DNA of 64,000 nucleotides from Mesorhizobium sp. B4-1-3 (GCF_006439355.1 NZ_VFTG01000021.1:1-64000); one strand, 5' to 3'; shown: positions 9,472 to 18,679, counted from the stretch's first letter. Notes: generated from the letters alone by a model not told the origin. A program made the numbers and translations.

Positions 9472-12236
9472 GCATGGCCCAATCCGGCATGGAACGCGCC
9501 GACATTGCCTTCCAGGTCAACGGCGCCGCCGTCCGCGTCTCCGTGCCGCCGGTGCGGCGGTTGTCGCAGGTCTTGCGCGACGAGTTGCGGCTGACCGGCA
9601 CCAAGGTCGGCTGCGATGCCGGCGATTGCGGCGCCTGTACGGTGCTGGTCGATGGCAATCCGGTCTGTGCCTGCCTGATGCCGGCGGCCTCGGTGTCCGG
9701 CGCCGCCGTCACCACCGTCGAGGGCCTTGCCAATGGCAGGCTGTCGGCGCTGCAGGCCTCCTTCCTCGAACATGGCGCCGCGCAGTGCGGCATCTGCACG
9801 CCCGGCCTGCTGGTCGCGGCCACCGCGCTTTTGGAGCGCAACCCCACACCCAGCGAGGCCGAGACGCAGGATGCGCTGGGCGGCGTGCTCTGCCGCTGCA
9901 CGGGCTACAGGAAAATCGTCGCGGCGGTGATGCAAGCCTCGCAGCATACGAACGGCGTCGATCTTCGCCGGCCGGAAGCGGGCCGCGCCGTCGGCGCCTC
10001 GCCGATCCGCCTCGACGGCGTGCCGAAGGTCACCGGCGACGAGAAGTTCGGTGGCGATTCCTTTCCGGCCGACGCGCTGGCGGTGCTCGTGGTGCGTTCG
10101 CCGCACTATCATGCCCGCTTCGACTTCGGCGACCTCGACGCTTGGGCAAAAGCGCGTCCTGGTATCGCCGGCGTTTTCACCGCCAGGGACATTCCGGGCA
10201 AGAACTGCTTCGGTGTCATCGGCCCCTTTGCCGACCAGCCGGCTTTGGCCGAAGGCTTTGTCCGCTTGCGCGGCGAGGCTGTGGCGCTGGTGGCGGGAGA
10301 GCGCGAGGCGATCCTGGATCTCGACCTGACGGATTTTCCGATCATCTGGGCCGAACTGCCGCACATGCTGCAGCCGCGCGAGGCGAAGGCCGAAGGTGCC
10401 GCGCTGATCCACAGCCACCGTCCGGCCAACCTGCTCACCTCCGGCTATGTCGAGCGTGGTGATCCCGACAGCGCGCTCGCGGGCGCGACGGTCACGGCCT
10501 CCGGCGCAATCGAGACCTCCTTCGTCGAGCACGCCTATATCGAGCCGGAAGCCGGCTACGCTTACATGGATGGCGACACGCTGGTCGTCGTCGCTTGCAC
10601 CCAGGCGCCCTACATGGACCGCGACGAGACGGCCAAGGTGCTCGGCCTCGCCGTCGACAGGGTGCGCATCGTGCCGACCGCCACCGGCGGCGGCTTCGGC
10701 TCCAAGCTCGATGTCTCGCTGCAGCCGCTCATCGGCCTTGTGGCGATGAAGACGGGCCGGCCGGCCGCGCTCGCCTACACCCGCAATGAATCGATGATGT
10801 CGACCACCAAGCGCCATCCGGCCGAGATGAGGGCGACCATCGGCGCCGATGCCGAAGGCTACGTCACCGGCATGGTCTTCGAGGGCGATTTCAACACCGG
10901 CGCCTATGCCAGTTGGGGGCCGACGGTGGCCAATCGCGTGCCTGTGCATGCCTCCGGTCCCTATCTTACGCCGAACTATCGCGCGACCGGCTATGCCATC
11001 CACACCAACGGCCCGATCGCCGGCGCCTTCCGCGGTTTCGGCGTGCCGCAGGCCACCATCATGCAGGAGACGCTCTATGACGAGCTCGCCGGCCGGCTCG
11101 GTATCGACCGGCTCGATTTCCGCCTGAAAAACTGCCTGCGCGACGGCTGCGAGACGGTCACCGGCCAGCGGCTGGAGTCGGGCGTCGGCATCGGCGAATG
11201 CCTGGAGCAGCTTCGGCCGCATTGGGTGCGTGCTCTGACGGATGCGGAGGCGTTCAATGCGGTCCACACTGGGAGCAAGCGCGGCGTCGGCATCGCCTCC
11301 TGCTGGTATGGCTGCGGCAACACTTCGTTGCCCAATCCCTCGACCATCAAGGTCGGCATCTCGGCCTCAGGCGAGGTGATCCTGCATCAGGGCGCGGTCG
11401 ACATCGGCCAGGGGTCCAACACGGTCATTCCCCAGATTTGCGCCGACGCGCTCGGCCTGCCACTGGATAAGTTCAAGCTGAAGAGCGCCGACACCGCCAT
11501 CACGCCAGACGCCGGCAAGACATCCGCCTCGCGCCAGACTTTTGTCACGGGCAAGGCGGCGGAGAAAGCAGGCCGCGCCTTGCGCGAAAAGATCCTGCGC
11601 TTCGCCAATGTCTCGGAGCAGGCGACGATCGCGCTGGACGGCGCCAGCATCTCCATCCGCGAAGGAGATGCCGCGCGACGCATCGATCTTGTGGCGCTGA
11701 AGGCCGATACAGACGGCCTCGTCTTTGTCTCGGAAGAGACCTACGACCCGCCGACGCTGCCGCTCGACGCCAAGGGCCAGGGCAAGCCCTATGCCGTCTA
11801 CGGCTATGGCGCGCAGATCGCCGAGCTTGAGGTCGATCTCAAGCTCGGCACCGTGAAGCTCATCAAGATCACCGCCGCGCATGACGTCGGCAAGGCGATC
11901 AACCCGGTGCTGGTCGAGGGCCAGATCGAGGGCGGCATCGCGCAAGGCATCGGCATGGCGCTGATGGAGGAATACATCCCCGGCCGCACCGAGAACCTGC
12001 ACGATTATCTCATCCCGACCATCGGCGACGTGCCCCCCGTAGAGCACATACTGGTCGAGGTTCCGGATCCCGAGGGGCCGTTTGGCGCCAAGGGCTTGGG
12101 CGAGCATGTGCTGATCCCGACCGCGCCGGCGATCCTCAACGCCATCCGCCACGCCACGGGTGTCCTGGTCACCAAGGTGCCGGCGACGCCGAGCCGCATC
12201 CTGGCGGCGATCCGCGAGAAGGAGGCGCGCCGATGA
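9468..12236 (+). CDS. Xanthine dehydrogenase-family protein with fused 2Fe-2S and molybdopterin domains
   Basis: Fusion of 922 residues. Residues about 10-160 are the 2Fe-2S subunit: a plant-ferredoxin cluster (GCDAGDCGACTV) and a second cluster (CGICTPG and CRCTGY). Residues about 175-922 are the molybdenum-pterin domains, with GGGFGSK, GAFRGFG and the active-site Glu region GAKGLGEHV near the C-terminus. With the FAD subunit it forms an enzyme that hydroxylates a carbon next to nitrogen in a heteroaromatic ring (or an aldehyde) using water. The substrate cannot be read. The following reductase-like gene favours a pyridine-type acid such as nicotinate over xanthine (inference). Coupled by ATGA overlaps on both sides. 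Confidence 0.88.
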   Translation: MSMAQSGMERADIAFQVNGAAVRVSVPPVRRLSQVLRDELRLTGTKVGCDAGDCGACTVLVDGNPVCACLMPAASVSGAAVTTVEGLANGRLSALQASFLEHGAAQCGICTPGLLVAATALLERNPTPSEAETQDALGGVLCRCTGYRKIVAAVMQASQHTNGVDLRRPEAGRAVGASPIRLDGVPKVTGDEKFGGDSFPADALAVLVVRSPHYHARFDFGDLDAWAKARPGIAGVFTARDIPGKNCFGVIGPFADQPALAEGFVRLRGEAVALVAGEREAILDLDLTDFPIIWAELPHMLQPREAKAEGAALIHSHRPANLLTSGYVERGDPDSALAGATVTASGAIETSFVEHAYIEPEAGYAYMDGDTLVVVACTQAPYMDRDETAKVLGLAVDRVRIVPTATGGGFGSKLDVSLQPLIGLVAMKTGRPAALAYTRNESMMSTTKRHPAEMRATIGADAEGYVTGMVFEGDFNTGAYASWGPTVANRVPVHASGPYLTPNYRATGYAIHTNGPIAGAFRGFGVPQATIMQETLYDELAGRLGIDRLDFRLKNCLRDGCETVTGQRLESGVGIGECLEQLRPHWVRALTDAEAFNAVHTGSKRGVGIASCWYGCGNTSLPNPSTIKVGISASGEVILHQGAVDIGQGSNTVIPQICADALGLPLDKFKLKSADTAITPDAGKTSASRQTFVTGKAAEKAGRALREKILRFANVSEQATIALDGASISIREGDAARRIDLVALKADTDGLVFVSEETYDPPTLPLDAKGQGKPYAVYGYGAQIAELEVDLKLGTVKLIKITAAHDVGKAINPVLVEGQIEGGIAQGIGMALMEEYIPGRTENLHDYLIPTIGDVPPVEHILVEVPDPEGPFGAKGLGEHVLIPTAPAILNAIRHATGVLVTKVPATPSRILAAIREKEARR

Positions 12237-13777
12237 GCGAGCTTGCCGAACGTTTTGAAACCCATGATCCCGGCGAGAAGCAGGTGGCTGAGAAGATCCG
12301 CTGCGATGCCTGTCCGGTCATGTGCTACATCGCCGAAGGCCGCACCGGCGCCTGCGACCGCTACGGCAATATCGGCGGCCGCATTGTGCGCATGGACCCG
12401 CTGACCATCCTCGACCACGCGGCCGAGACCGGCGGCGCCGTCGTGCCGTTCGTCGCCGAGGGCGAAGCCTGGAACGGCGAGCTGGTCAACACCGGCCGCC
12501 GCTTCGTCACCGCGATTGGCGCCGGCACCACCTATCCGGACTATAAGCCGGCGCCCTTCATCGTCAGCCAGGAAGTCGAAGGCGTCGACCTCGTCACCGT
12601 CGTCACCGAAGGCATTTTTTCGTACTGCGGCGTCAAGGTGAAGATCGACACTGACCGCCATATCGGCGACGAGACGGCAACGGTGCGTTCCGAAGGCGAG
12701 GCGATCGGCCATGTCACGACAGGCGAATACGGCTCGCAGATGCTGTCGCTCGGCGGCGTGCATCACCTGACCGGCGGCTCGAAGGCGGAAGGGCGCGCCA
12801 CTTGCGACGCGCTGCTCGATCTCTGCAACAGGAAGCCGGTCGAGCTCACCATCGATGGCGGCGCGACTGTCATCGTCGAAGCCGGCAAGGCGCCGGTCAT
12901 CGACGGCAAGGTCGAGCACCGCATGCGGGTCGGCTGCGGCTCGGCCACCATCGGCATGTTCGCCACGCAGTGGCGCGGCCTCGTCGACGAGGTGGTGGTG
13001 GTCGACGACCACATCACCGGCGTCGTCTCCGAGCATCAGGCCGGCAAGGTGCTGGGCTGGGAGGATACGGGGATAAAAATCATCGGCCGCCGCTCGACGC
13101 CCGGCCGCTATTTCAAGGTCTCGGAGCCCGGCCTCGGTTGGGGCGGCACGACGATCTCCGATCCGCTGTCGATCCTCGGCGACTGGAACGCCAAGAAGGG
13201 CGCGCGTCCTGGCCTGTCGCTGCTGATGGTGTCGACCACCGGCGAGCAGTTCGCCTATTACGAGCTCGATGAGCAGTTGAAGCCTGTCCAAAAGCCGTTC
13301 CCCGAGCGGCTGCAAAAGTCCGTCGGCCTGATCGAGGACAATTGCGAGCCGGCTTTGTGCACGGTTCTTTTCGTCGGCGGCGCTGGTGGCTCGCTGCGCG
13401 CCGGCGTCACCGAAAACCCCGTCAATCTCACCCGCTCGGTTCAGGGCCTGAAAACCTATGTGACGGTGGGCGGCGCGCCGGTCTATGTCTGGCCGGGCGG
13501 CGGCATCACGCTGATGGTCGACGTCACCCGCGTGCCGGAAGGCGCCTTCGGCTATGTGCCGACTCCCGCTTTGGTGGCGCCGATCGAGTTCACCATGCGC
13601 CGCGACGACTATATCCGGCTCGGCGGTTATGAGAACGAGATCCGCAGCGTCGAGGACATTCTCGCCCGGGGCGGCGAATACCTTAATCCGCGCAGCAATA
13701 CCGGCGCCCCGGCCGGCAACCCCTGGCCGCCGCTGGCGCAGTTGCGGCGCGCGGCGGCGAGCGAGGCCGGCCGATGA
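12233..13777 (+). CDS. 6-hydroxynicotinate reductase-like iron-sulfur protein
   Basis: Cytoplasmic protein of 514 residues that I recognise as the family annotated 6-hydroxynicotinate reductase (Hnr). In Eubacterium barkeri this enzyme reduces 6-hydroxynicotinate to tetrahydro-6-oxonicotinate and carries Fe-S clusters and a covalent flavin. Here Cys24, Cys27, Cys31 and Cys41 (C-x2-C-x3-C-x9-C) could bind a 4Fe-4S cluster; further cysteines are at 132, 191, 198, 235, 371 and 376. A DGGAT sequence at residues 208-212 resembles an ApbE flavinylation motif. Gene order hydroxylase, reductase, ApbE-like protein supports a pathway role. The exact substrate is unproven, and some family members may act on other heterocycles. 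Confidence 0.75.
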   Translation: MSELAERFETHDPGEKQVAEKIRCDACPVMCYIAEGRTGACDRYGNIGGRIVRMDPLTILDHAAETGGAVVPFVAEGEAWNGELVNTGRRFVTAIGAGTTYPDYKPAPFIVSQEVEGVDLVTVVTEGIFSYCGVKVKIDTDRHIGDETATVRSEGEAIGHVTTGEYGSQMLSLGGVHHLTGGSKAEGRATCDALLDLCNRKPVELTIDGGATVIVEAGKAPVIDGKVEHRMRVGCGSATIGMFATQWRGLVDEVVVVDDHITGVVSEHQAGKVLGWEDTGIKIIGRRSTPGRYFKVSEPGLGWGGTTISDPLSILGDWNAKKGARPGLSLLMVSTTGEQFAYYELDEQLKPVQKPFPERLQKSVGLIEDNCEPALCTVLFVGGAGGSLRAGVTENPVNLTRSVQGLKTYVTVGGAPVYVWPGGGITLMVDVTRVPEGAFGYVPTPALVAPIEFTMRRDDYIRLGGYENEIRSVEDILARGGEYLNPRSNTGAPAGNPWPPLAQLRRAAASEAGR

Positions 13778-14658
13778 ACGGCCCGCAGGCGCATTGGCTT
13801 GCCGACGGCCGACGGCTCCATCTCAACCATGGTCCGATCGATCTGATCGTCGAGGCCTTTGGCGAAGCGGAGGAATGCCGCGCCGCTTACGAACAGGCGG
13901 TTGCTCGCTTTCAGACGATCCTGATCGAGGTGGTCGAGGAACTGCCCGAATTGCGCTTACCGGCCTTCTTCCTGGCCCCGCGCGACTTCGCCAGCCCGAC
14001 CGCGCGCCGCATGGAAGCCGCCGTCGTGCCGTTGGCGGAATGCTTCATCACGCCGATGGCCGCCGTTGCCGGTTCGATAGCCGACGAAACTCTCGGCGCC
14101 ATGCTCGCCGGACGGCGGCTCGACCGCGCCTATGTCAACAACGGCGGCGACTGCGCTCTCCATCTTGGCAGCGGCCGGTCAATGACGGTGGCGATCGCCG
14201 GCACCGGGAATGGCATGGCCGACCGCGTCGCCATCCGCTCTGACGATGGCGTGCGCGGCGTCGCCACCAGCGGCTGGCGCGGCCGGTCGTTTTCGCTGGG
14301 CATTGCCGACGCCGTCACCGTGCTTGCGCGCACCGGCGCCGAGGCCGACGCCGCGGCGACGCTGATTGCCAACGCCGTCGACCTCCCAGGTCACCCGGCC
14401 ATCATACGCGTTCCGGCTCGCGATCTGGCGCCCGACAGCGATCTGGGTGAGCAACTAGTGACGCAGAGCGTCGGCGCGCTCGCGCCCGGCGAGGTGGCAC
14501 GGGCGCTGGACAACGGCCTTGCCGTCGCCGAAGATTTTCGCCGGCGCGGCCTGGTCGCCGCCTCGGCGCTGTTTCTGGCGGGCGAGGCCCGCATCAGTGG
14601 CTCGGTGACGCTCGCCGCGCCCAACAAGCATGCACAGGAGGAGTTTGCCGATGCCTGA
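13774..14658 (+). CDS. UPF0280 family protein, ApbE-like fold
   Basis: Protein of 294 residues of the UPF0280/COG2122 family, related in fold to the flavin transferase ApbE. ApbE-like blocks are visible: ITPMAAVAGSIAD near residue 91, VNNGGDCALHLG near residue 119, VRGVATSGWRGRSFSLG near residue 154, and GAEADAAATLIANAV near residue 188, where ApbE has ADALAT. The family has no settled function. Its neighbour is homologous to a reductase with covalent flavin, so a maturation role is plausible (inference). Start overlaps the reductase stop by 4 bp, and its end overlaps the next gene by 8 bp. Confidence 0.8.
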   Translation: MNGPQAHWLADGRRLHLNHGPIDLIVEAFGEAEECRAAYEQAVARFQTILIEVVEELPELRLPAFFLAPRDFASPTARRMEAAVVPLAECFITPMAAVAGSIADETLGAMLAGRRLDRAYVNNGGDCALHLGSGRSMTVAIAGTGNGMADRVAIRSDDGVRGVATSGWRGRSFSLGIADAVTVLARTGAEADAAATLIANAVDLPGHPAIIRVPARDLAPDSDLGEQLVTQSVGALAPGEVARALDNGLAVAEDFRRRGLVAASALFLAGEARISGSVTLAAPNKHAQEEFADA

Positions 14659-15235
14659 GTTTCCGATCCGCAAGATCGCGGTTCTGACCGAGGAGATTTT
14701 CCACGAGGGCGGACCCGCTGCCAAGGAGCCGCGCCTGCGCGCCGCTGCCATGGCGCTTGTGAAAAATCCTTTTGCCGGCCGCTATGTCGAGGATTTGCAG
14801 GGCGCGATGGAGGATTTGAAGCCGCTTGGGCTTCTGCTCTCGGACAGGCTGATCGCGGCGCTCGGCGGCGACGTCAAGAAGATCGACGGCTACGGCAAGG
14901 GCGCCATCGTCGGCACGGCCGGCGAATTGGAGCATGGCGCGCTCTGGCACGTGCCGGGCGGCTACGCCATGCGCGAGCGTCTCGGCGACGCCAAGGCCAT
15001 CGTGCCCTCGGCCAAGAAGGTCGGCGCGTTCGGGTCAAAGCTCGACGTGCCGCTCGGCCACATCAACGCCGCCTATGTGCGCAGCCATTTCGACGCCATG
15101 GAGGTCGGCATCAGCGACGGCCCGCGTCCCGACGAGATCCTGTTCTGCCTTGCCATGACCTGCGGTCCGCGCGTCCACAACCGCATGGGCGGCTTGGCGG
15201 CTGAGGACATCAAGGCATGGGATGGCCTCAGATGA
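14651..15235 (+). CDS. DUF1185 (amino acid synthesis family) protein
   Basis: A 194-residue protein of the family called amino acid synthesis protein (DUF1185, PF06684). Known structures of the family show a chorismate-mutase-like (BCM) fold; the reaction is unknown. Visible family features are IRKIAVLTEEIFHEGG at the start, GKGAIVGTAGELEHGALWH in the middle, and the C-terminal FCLAMTCGPRVHNRMGG. The ATG at 14651 is chosen because AGGAGG lies nine bases before it; it overlaps the UPF0280 gene by 8 bp. The context suggests a role in handling a product of ring reduction, but nothing in the sequence proves it. Confidence 0.85.
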   Translation: MPEFPIRKIAVLTEEIFHEGGPAAKEPRLRAAAMALVKNPFAGRYVEDLQGAMEDLKPLGLLLSDRLIAALGGDVKKIDGYGKGAIVGTAGELEHGALWHVPGGYAMRERLGDAKAIVPSAKKVGAFGSKLDVPLGHINAAYVRSHFDAMEVGISDGPRPDEILFCLAMTCGPRVHNRMGGLAAEDIKAWDGLR

Positions 15236-15693
15236 GCGGCGAGGACAATCTGCTGCGGCTGGTCGAGGCCGCGGACGGCGACGAGAACGACTACCATCTG
15301 CAGGACCAGGTCGGCTTCATCCTGCGCAAGGCGCATCAGCGCCATGTCTCGATCTTCGCCTCGCATATCGGCGACCTGACGCCACCGCAATTCGCAGCTT
15401 TGGCCAAGCTCTACGACATCGGCGAGACCTCCCAGAACCAGTTGGGAACGCTGATCGCCATGGACGCCGCAACCGTGAAGGGCGTCATCGACCGGCTGAG
15501 GGCGCGCGGCCTTGTCGAAGTCTCCAAGCACGAGGTCGACAAAAGGCGGCTGCTGGTCAACCTGACGCCGGAAGGCCGCGAGGCGATCGAGCGGTTGATC
15601 CCGCTCGCGCGCGCCATCACCGAGGAGACGCTGGCGCCGCTGACCGCCAAGGAGGTCGCGACATTCCTGCGACTGCTGGCAAAAATAGCTTAG
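15232..15693 (+). CDS. MarR-family transcriptional regulator
   Basis: DNA-binding protein of 153 residues with a winged helix: the recognition region is about residues 70-95 (ATVKGVIDRLRARGLV) and the wing carries the DKRR motif near residue 104. MarR proteins are usually repressors released by a small, often aromatic, ligand. Last gene of the hydroxylase operon and coupled to DUF1185 by an ATGA overlap, so it probably regulates this operon through the palindrome at 8497 and perhaps the copy at 20835 (inference). Confidence 0.9.
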   Translation: MSGEDNLLRLVEAADGDENDYHLQDQVGFILRKAHQRHVSIFASHIGDLTPPQFAALAKLYDIGETSQNQLGTLIAMDAATVKGVIDRLRARGLVEVSKHEVDKRRLLVNLTPEGREAIERLIPLARAITEETLAPLTAKEVATFLRLLAKIA

Positions 15694-15736
15694 AGCTCAT
15701 CCGAAAGCTGGGAGCCGGTTTTCGGAAAGACCACGC
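15694..15736. repeat. Palindromic intergenic repeat between convergent genes
   Basis: Starts right after the MarR stop. The stem TCCGAAA / TTTCGGA with GGGAGCCGG in the loop belongs to the same repeat family as 52204-52252 and a shorter copy at 56163-56190. It sits between the convergent MarR and PAP2 genes, where a hairpin could also end transcription from both sides. No clear T-run is seen. Confidence 0.55.
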
Positions 15737-15753
15737 CGCGACAAAAAGTTAGG

Positions 15754-16857
15754 TCAGGATGCGGTTTCGGCTACCGGCTTTGAGGACCATGCACCCGTCA
15801 CCCTCTTGCCGTCGCTGATGCTTGCGGTGCGCCGCCAGATCAAGGCCACGATCAGCATCGAAACGTAGCCGTCAGCAGCATAGTGCCAGCCCGTATAGAC
15901 CGAACCGAACAGGATGACGATCGCGAATGCCCAGCCTGCAATGCCGAGCCAGCGATTGAGCCGCCCAAGGTAAAACGCGTTCAGCGTGGCGACCGCCATA
16001 TGCATGCTGGGCATGGCGGAAATCCCGGAACCAAGCGCCGGCATGTCGTTCCTATAGGTGGCAAGAAGGTAGCTGGAATAAGATAGCACGTGCTCGTTGG
16101 AGGGCCGCTGCTTCAACACGTCCAGAAGCTCAGCATAGCGATCGCCGCCCACCAATTCGTTGTAAAAGATCGGGCCGACGGAGGAAAACAACGTCGCCAT
16201 GACCGTTCCGACCACCATAAACACAAGGGCCATCGCGGCGAGATATCGCAGGTGCACCGGCTGGTTGGCGAGTAGCGCTGCAAAAAACACCAAGCCGAAC
16301 CATTCGAGAAACCAGAGTCTGGCATAGGTCATCGCTACGATCGTCGCCAGAAGGTCGGAGTCGAATGCGTGAGCGATGCGCCATGGCGCCTGGCCGTGTA
16401 GCAGTTCGCCGAAATCGGCCAGGGCTTTGTCACAGTAAAAGGGGACGACGTCGGGTATGTTCACCTTGTAGGTCGTGAACGCGGAGAGCATCAGCATGAA
16501 CATGATCACGACAATCGCCGCCCGCAGCCCATTGGTGCGGATCGACATTGCGATGAATGTGACCGGAGCCTTCGGCGACAGGGCAATCGCCATTGGGATC
16601 GCCACTGCCAGAAAGCTGAGCGGTCCAAAGACGAAAAGCCGAAGCAAGTACATCTCTGTCATCGCGGAATATGCCGACGGCCAGATCAGCGCCGCCACGG
16701 TAATATAGACCAGGCACAGCCCGAACAGCTTTTGCGGAACATTGCCCAATTCGGGGGAACGCACGAGCCGACCAAGTTGCCATCGCGCACGGTCTGGCGA
16801 ACTTGCATTCTCAAGTAAATCGCCGGATAGCTCCACAATCGCCCCCCGAAACGTCAT
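15754..16857 (-). CDS. PAP2-like membrane phosphatase / phosphotransferase
   Basis: Membrane protein of 367 residues with about eight hydrophobic segments. Near the C-terminus it shows the PAP2 catalytic pieces SAMPSMHMA and GWHYAADG, spaced as in PAP2-type lipid phosphatases and inositol-phosphoceramide-synthase-like proteins. The N-terminal PAP2 motif is not clear. Base composition looks lower in GC than its neighbours, and the gene sits between the MarR gene and hyuB, interrupting the catabolic cluster; a later insertion is possible. The ATG at 16857 is the first in-frame start after a TAG. AAGGAG occurs only about 40 bases upstream, so initiation looks weak. Confidence 0.75.
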   Translation of the reverse strand: MTFRGAIVELSGDLLENASSPDRARWQLGRLVRSPELGNVPQKLFGLCLVYITVAALIWPSAYSAMTEMYLLRLFVFGPLSFLAVAIPMAIALSPKAPVTFIAMSIRTNGLRAAIVVIMFMLMLSAFTTYKVNIPDVVPFYCDKALADFGELLHGQAPWRIAHAFDSDLLATIVAMTYARLWFLEWFGLVFFAALLANQPVHLRYLAAMALVFMVVGTVMATLFSSVGPIFYNELVGGDRYAELLDVLKQRPSNEHVLSYSSYLLATYRNDMPALGSGISAMPSMHMAVATLNAFYLGRLNRWLGIAGWAFAIVILFGSVYTGWHYAADGYVSMLIVALIWRRTASISDGKRVTGAWSSKPVAETAS

Positions 16858-16963
16858 CGAGGGTTTCTATCTATAATTGTCGACTTAATATCTCCTTATC
16901 CGATTGGTTCATGTCTGAAGTCCCAAACGGGTAGTTATTTTAGCCACATATAATGTATTGATA
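16858..16963 (-). promoter_or_regulatory. AT-rich upstream region of the PAP2 gene
   Basis: A 106-bp AT-rich gap, unlike the rest of the window. Read on the minus strand it holds TACATTATAT and ATTATAGATAG stretches that could supply -10 elements, and AAGGAG near its middle. It ends at the hyuB stop. I cannot choose a single promoter. Confidence 0.3.
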
Positions 16964-18679
16964 CTACAGCCGAGGAGCGGCCGGCGGCGAAGAAACAACT
17001 ATGCCGAACATCTCCCTGGCCTGCTCGGCCGTATAGTACCCAAGTCTGATATCTTCGGCGACCAGCTTCGGGTCGCGCTCGCGCGGGTCGCCATAGCCGC
17101 CGCCACCCGGTGTGCCGACCCGCACGCGGTCGCCGGCTTTCAGCGCGATGTCCTGTTCCTTGGAAAGATGCGGCGGCACATGCGCTTCGCCGTTCCGGAA
17201 CACGGTCACGCTGTTCGGCGCGCCGTCCTTTCCGCCGAGCGCGCCCTGCGGGCCGAAGCGGCCGTGGTCCATGACGAAGGAAGCACGGGCCTCGCCGCGC
17301 AGGATTTCAACCTCATAGGCAAGCCCGAAGCCGCCGCGATGTTTTCCCGCGCCGCCGGAGCCTTCGCGCAGCGCGTAGTGCCGGTAGAGCACCGGAAACG
17401 CCTGCTCCATGATCTCGACCGGCGGCGATTTCGAAATGCCGATGGTCGAGCAGCCATTGCTCAACCCGTCATGGCTGGCATTGCCGCCATAACCACCGCC
17501 GGAAATCTGGTACATGACATAGTCGCGCCCGCGCGCCGGATCATTGCCGCCGAGCGCGAAATTCCCGCTGGAACCGGCGGGTGCGGCTGTCACCTTCTCC
17601 GGCAATGCCTGCACCATCGCCGCGAATACCGCCTCGGCGATGCGCTGTGAAACCTCCGCCGCGCAGCCCGAAACCGGCCGAGGATATTTCGCGTCCAGGA
17701 AGGTTCCTTCCGGCCGCTTGACGGTCAGCGGCTCGAAGGCGCCGGCGCTGATCGGCACCTCGGGGAAAATATGCCGCATGGCGAGATAGACCGACGACAA
17801 GGTCGTCGCCAGCACGCTGTTCATCGGGCCTGCACATGGCTTCGACGAGCCGGCGAAATCGAAGGTCAGCGTGTCGCCTTTTTTCTCCACGGCGAGATTG
17901 ATGGTCAGCGGCTCGTTCACCACGCCGTCGGAATCGACGAAGGCCTGAGAGCGGTAGGTATCGTCGGGTATGACGGCGATCGAGGCGCGCATCTGCTCGG
18001 CGGCGCGGTGGCGCAATTCCGCGATCGCCTCGACGACGGTTTCGTCACCGTAACGATCCAGGATTTCGTTCAGCCTGTCCTGGCCAATCAGCAAAGCCGC
18101 CGCCTGTGCGCGGATGTCGCCGATACGCTGGTCGGCGACGCGGATGTTCGAGCAGATGATGGCGTAGATCTCGGGATCGAGCACGCCCCTCTTGAACAGT
18201 TTGACCGGCGGCAGCCTGAGCCCTTCCTGCTCGACGGCAGTGGCCGAAGCGGAGAAGCCGCCAGGCACCGAGCCGCCGATATCCGGCCAATGCCCGGTGT
18301 TGGAAAGCCAGCAAAAGATCTTGCCGCCGCGATAGGCCGGCATGACGAAGCGCACATCCATCAGATGCGTCCCGCCGAGATAGGGATCGTTGACAATGTA
18401 GATGTCGCCCGGCTCCGGTGCGAGGCAGCGACCGTCGGCGATCATCTCGATCACCATCCTGGTCGAATATTGCATGACGCCGACGAAGACCGGCAGGCCC
18501 TGGCTGCCTTGCGCGATCAGCGAGCCGTCCACGGCCGAATAGATGCCGTCAGAGCGGTCGTTGGCTTCCGCGATGACCGGCGAGAAGGCCGCGCGCGAGA
18601 AGGTGAGGTCCATCTCGTCGCAGACCTGCTGCAGGGCAGCCTGCAGCACCGAAAGCGTGATCGTGTCGAGCTTTGCCAT
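16964..18679 (-). CDS. hyuB: Hydantoinase B / oxoprolinase family protein
   Basis: Beta subunit of an ATP-dependent cyclic-amide hydrolase, 571 residues from the ATG at 18679 (MAKLDTITLSVLQ). Family blocks are visible: FSPVIAEANDRSDGIYSA near residue 31, GDIYIVNDPYLGGTHL near residue 88, and the C-terminal glycine-rich VGTPGGGGYGDPRERDP. The family contains 5-oxoprolinase, N-methylhydantoinase and caprolactamase, which all open lactam or imide rings with ATP. It lies one base after hyuA on the same strand. With the ring hydroxylase and reductase nearby, opening of a reduced lactam is the likeliest job (inference). A 58-codon upstream extension of the frame lies inside hyuA and is rejected. 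Confidence 0.9.
   Translation of the reverse strand: MAKLDTITLSVLQAALQQVCDEMDLTFSRAAFSPVIAEANDRSDGIYSAVDGSLIAQGSQGLPVFVGVMQYSTRMVIEMIADGRCLAPEPGDIYIVNDPYLGGTHLMDVRFVMPAYRGGKIFCWLSNTGHWPDIGGSVPGGFSASATAVEQEGLRLPPVKLFKRGVLDPEIYAIICSNIRVADQRIGDIRAQAAALLIGQDRLNEILDRYGDETVVEAIAELRHRAAEQMRASIAVIPDDTYRSQAFVDSDGVVNEPLTINLAVEKKGDTLTFDFAGSSKPCAGPMNSVLATTLSSVYLAMRHIFPEVPISAGAFEPLTVKRPEGTFLDAKYPRPVSGCAAEVSQRIAEAVFAAMVQALPEKVTAAPAGSSGNFALGGNDPARGRDYVMYQISGGGYGGNASHDGLSNGCSTIGISKSPPVEIMEQAFPVLYRHYALREGSGGAGKHRGGFGLAYEVEILRGEARASFVMDHGRFGPQGALGGKDGAPNSVTVFRNGEAHVPPHLSKEQDIALKAGDRVRVGTPGGGGYGDPRERDPKLVAEDIRLGYYTAEQAREMFGIVVSSPPAAPRL

Noticed and set aside
9468..12236. Assigning the molybdenum enzyme as xanthine dehydrogenase
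   Set aside because: No other purine-degradation gene (uricase, allantoinase, xdhC) is nearby, and the following reductase-like gene points to a different ring. The family has many substrates.
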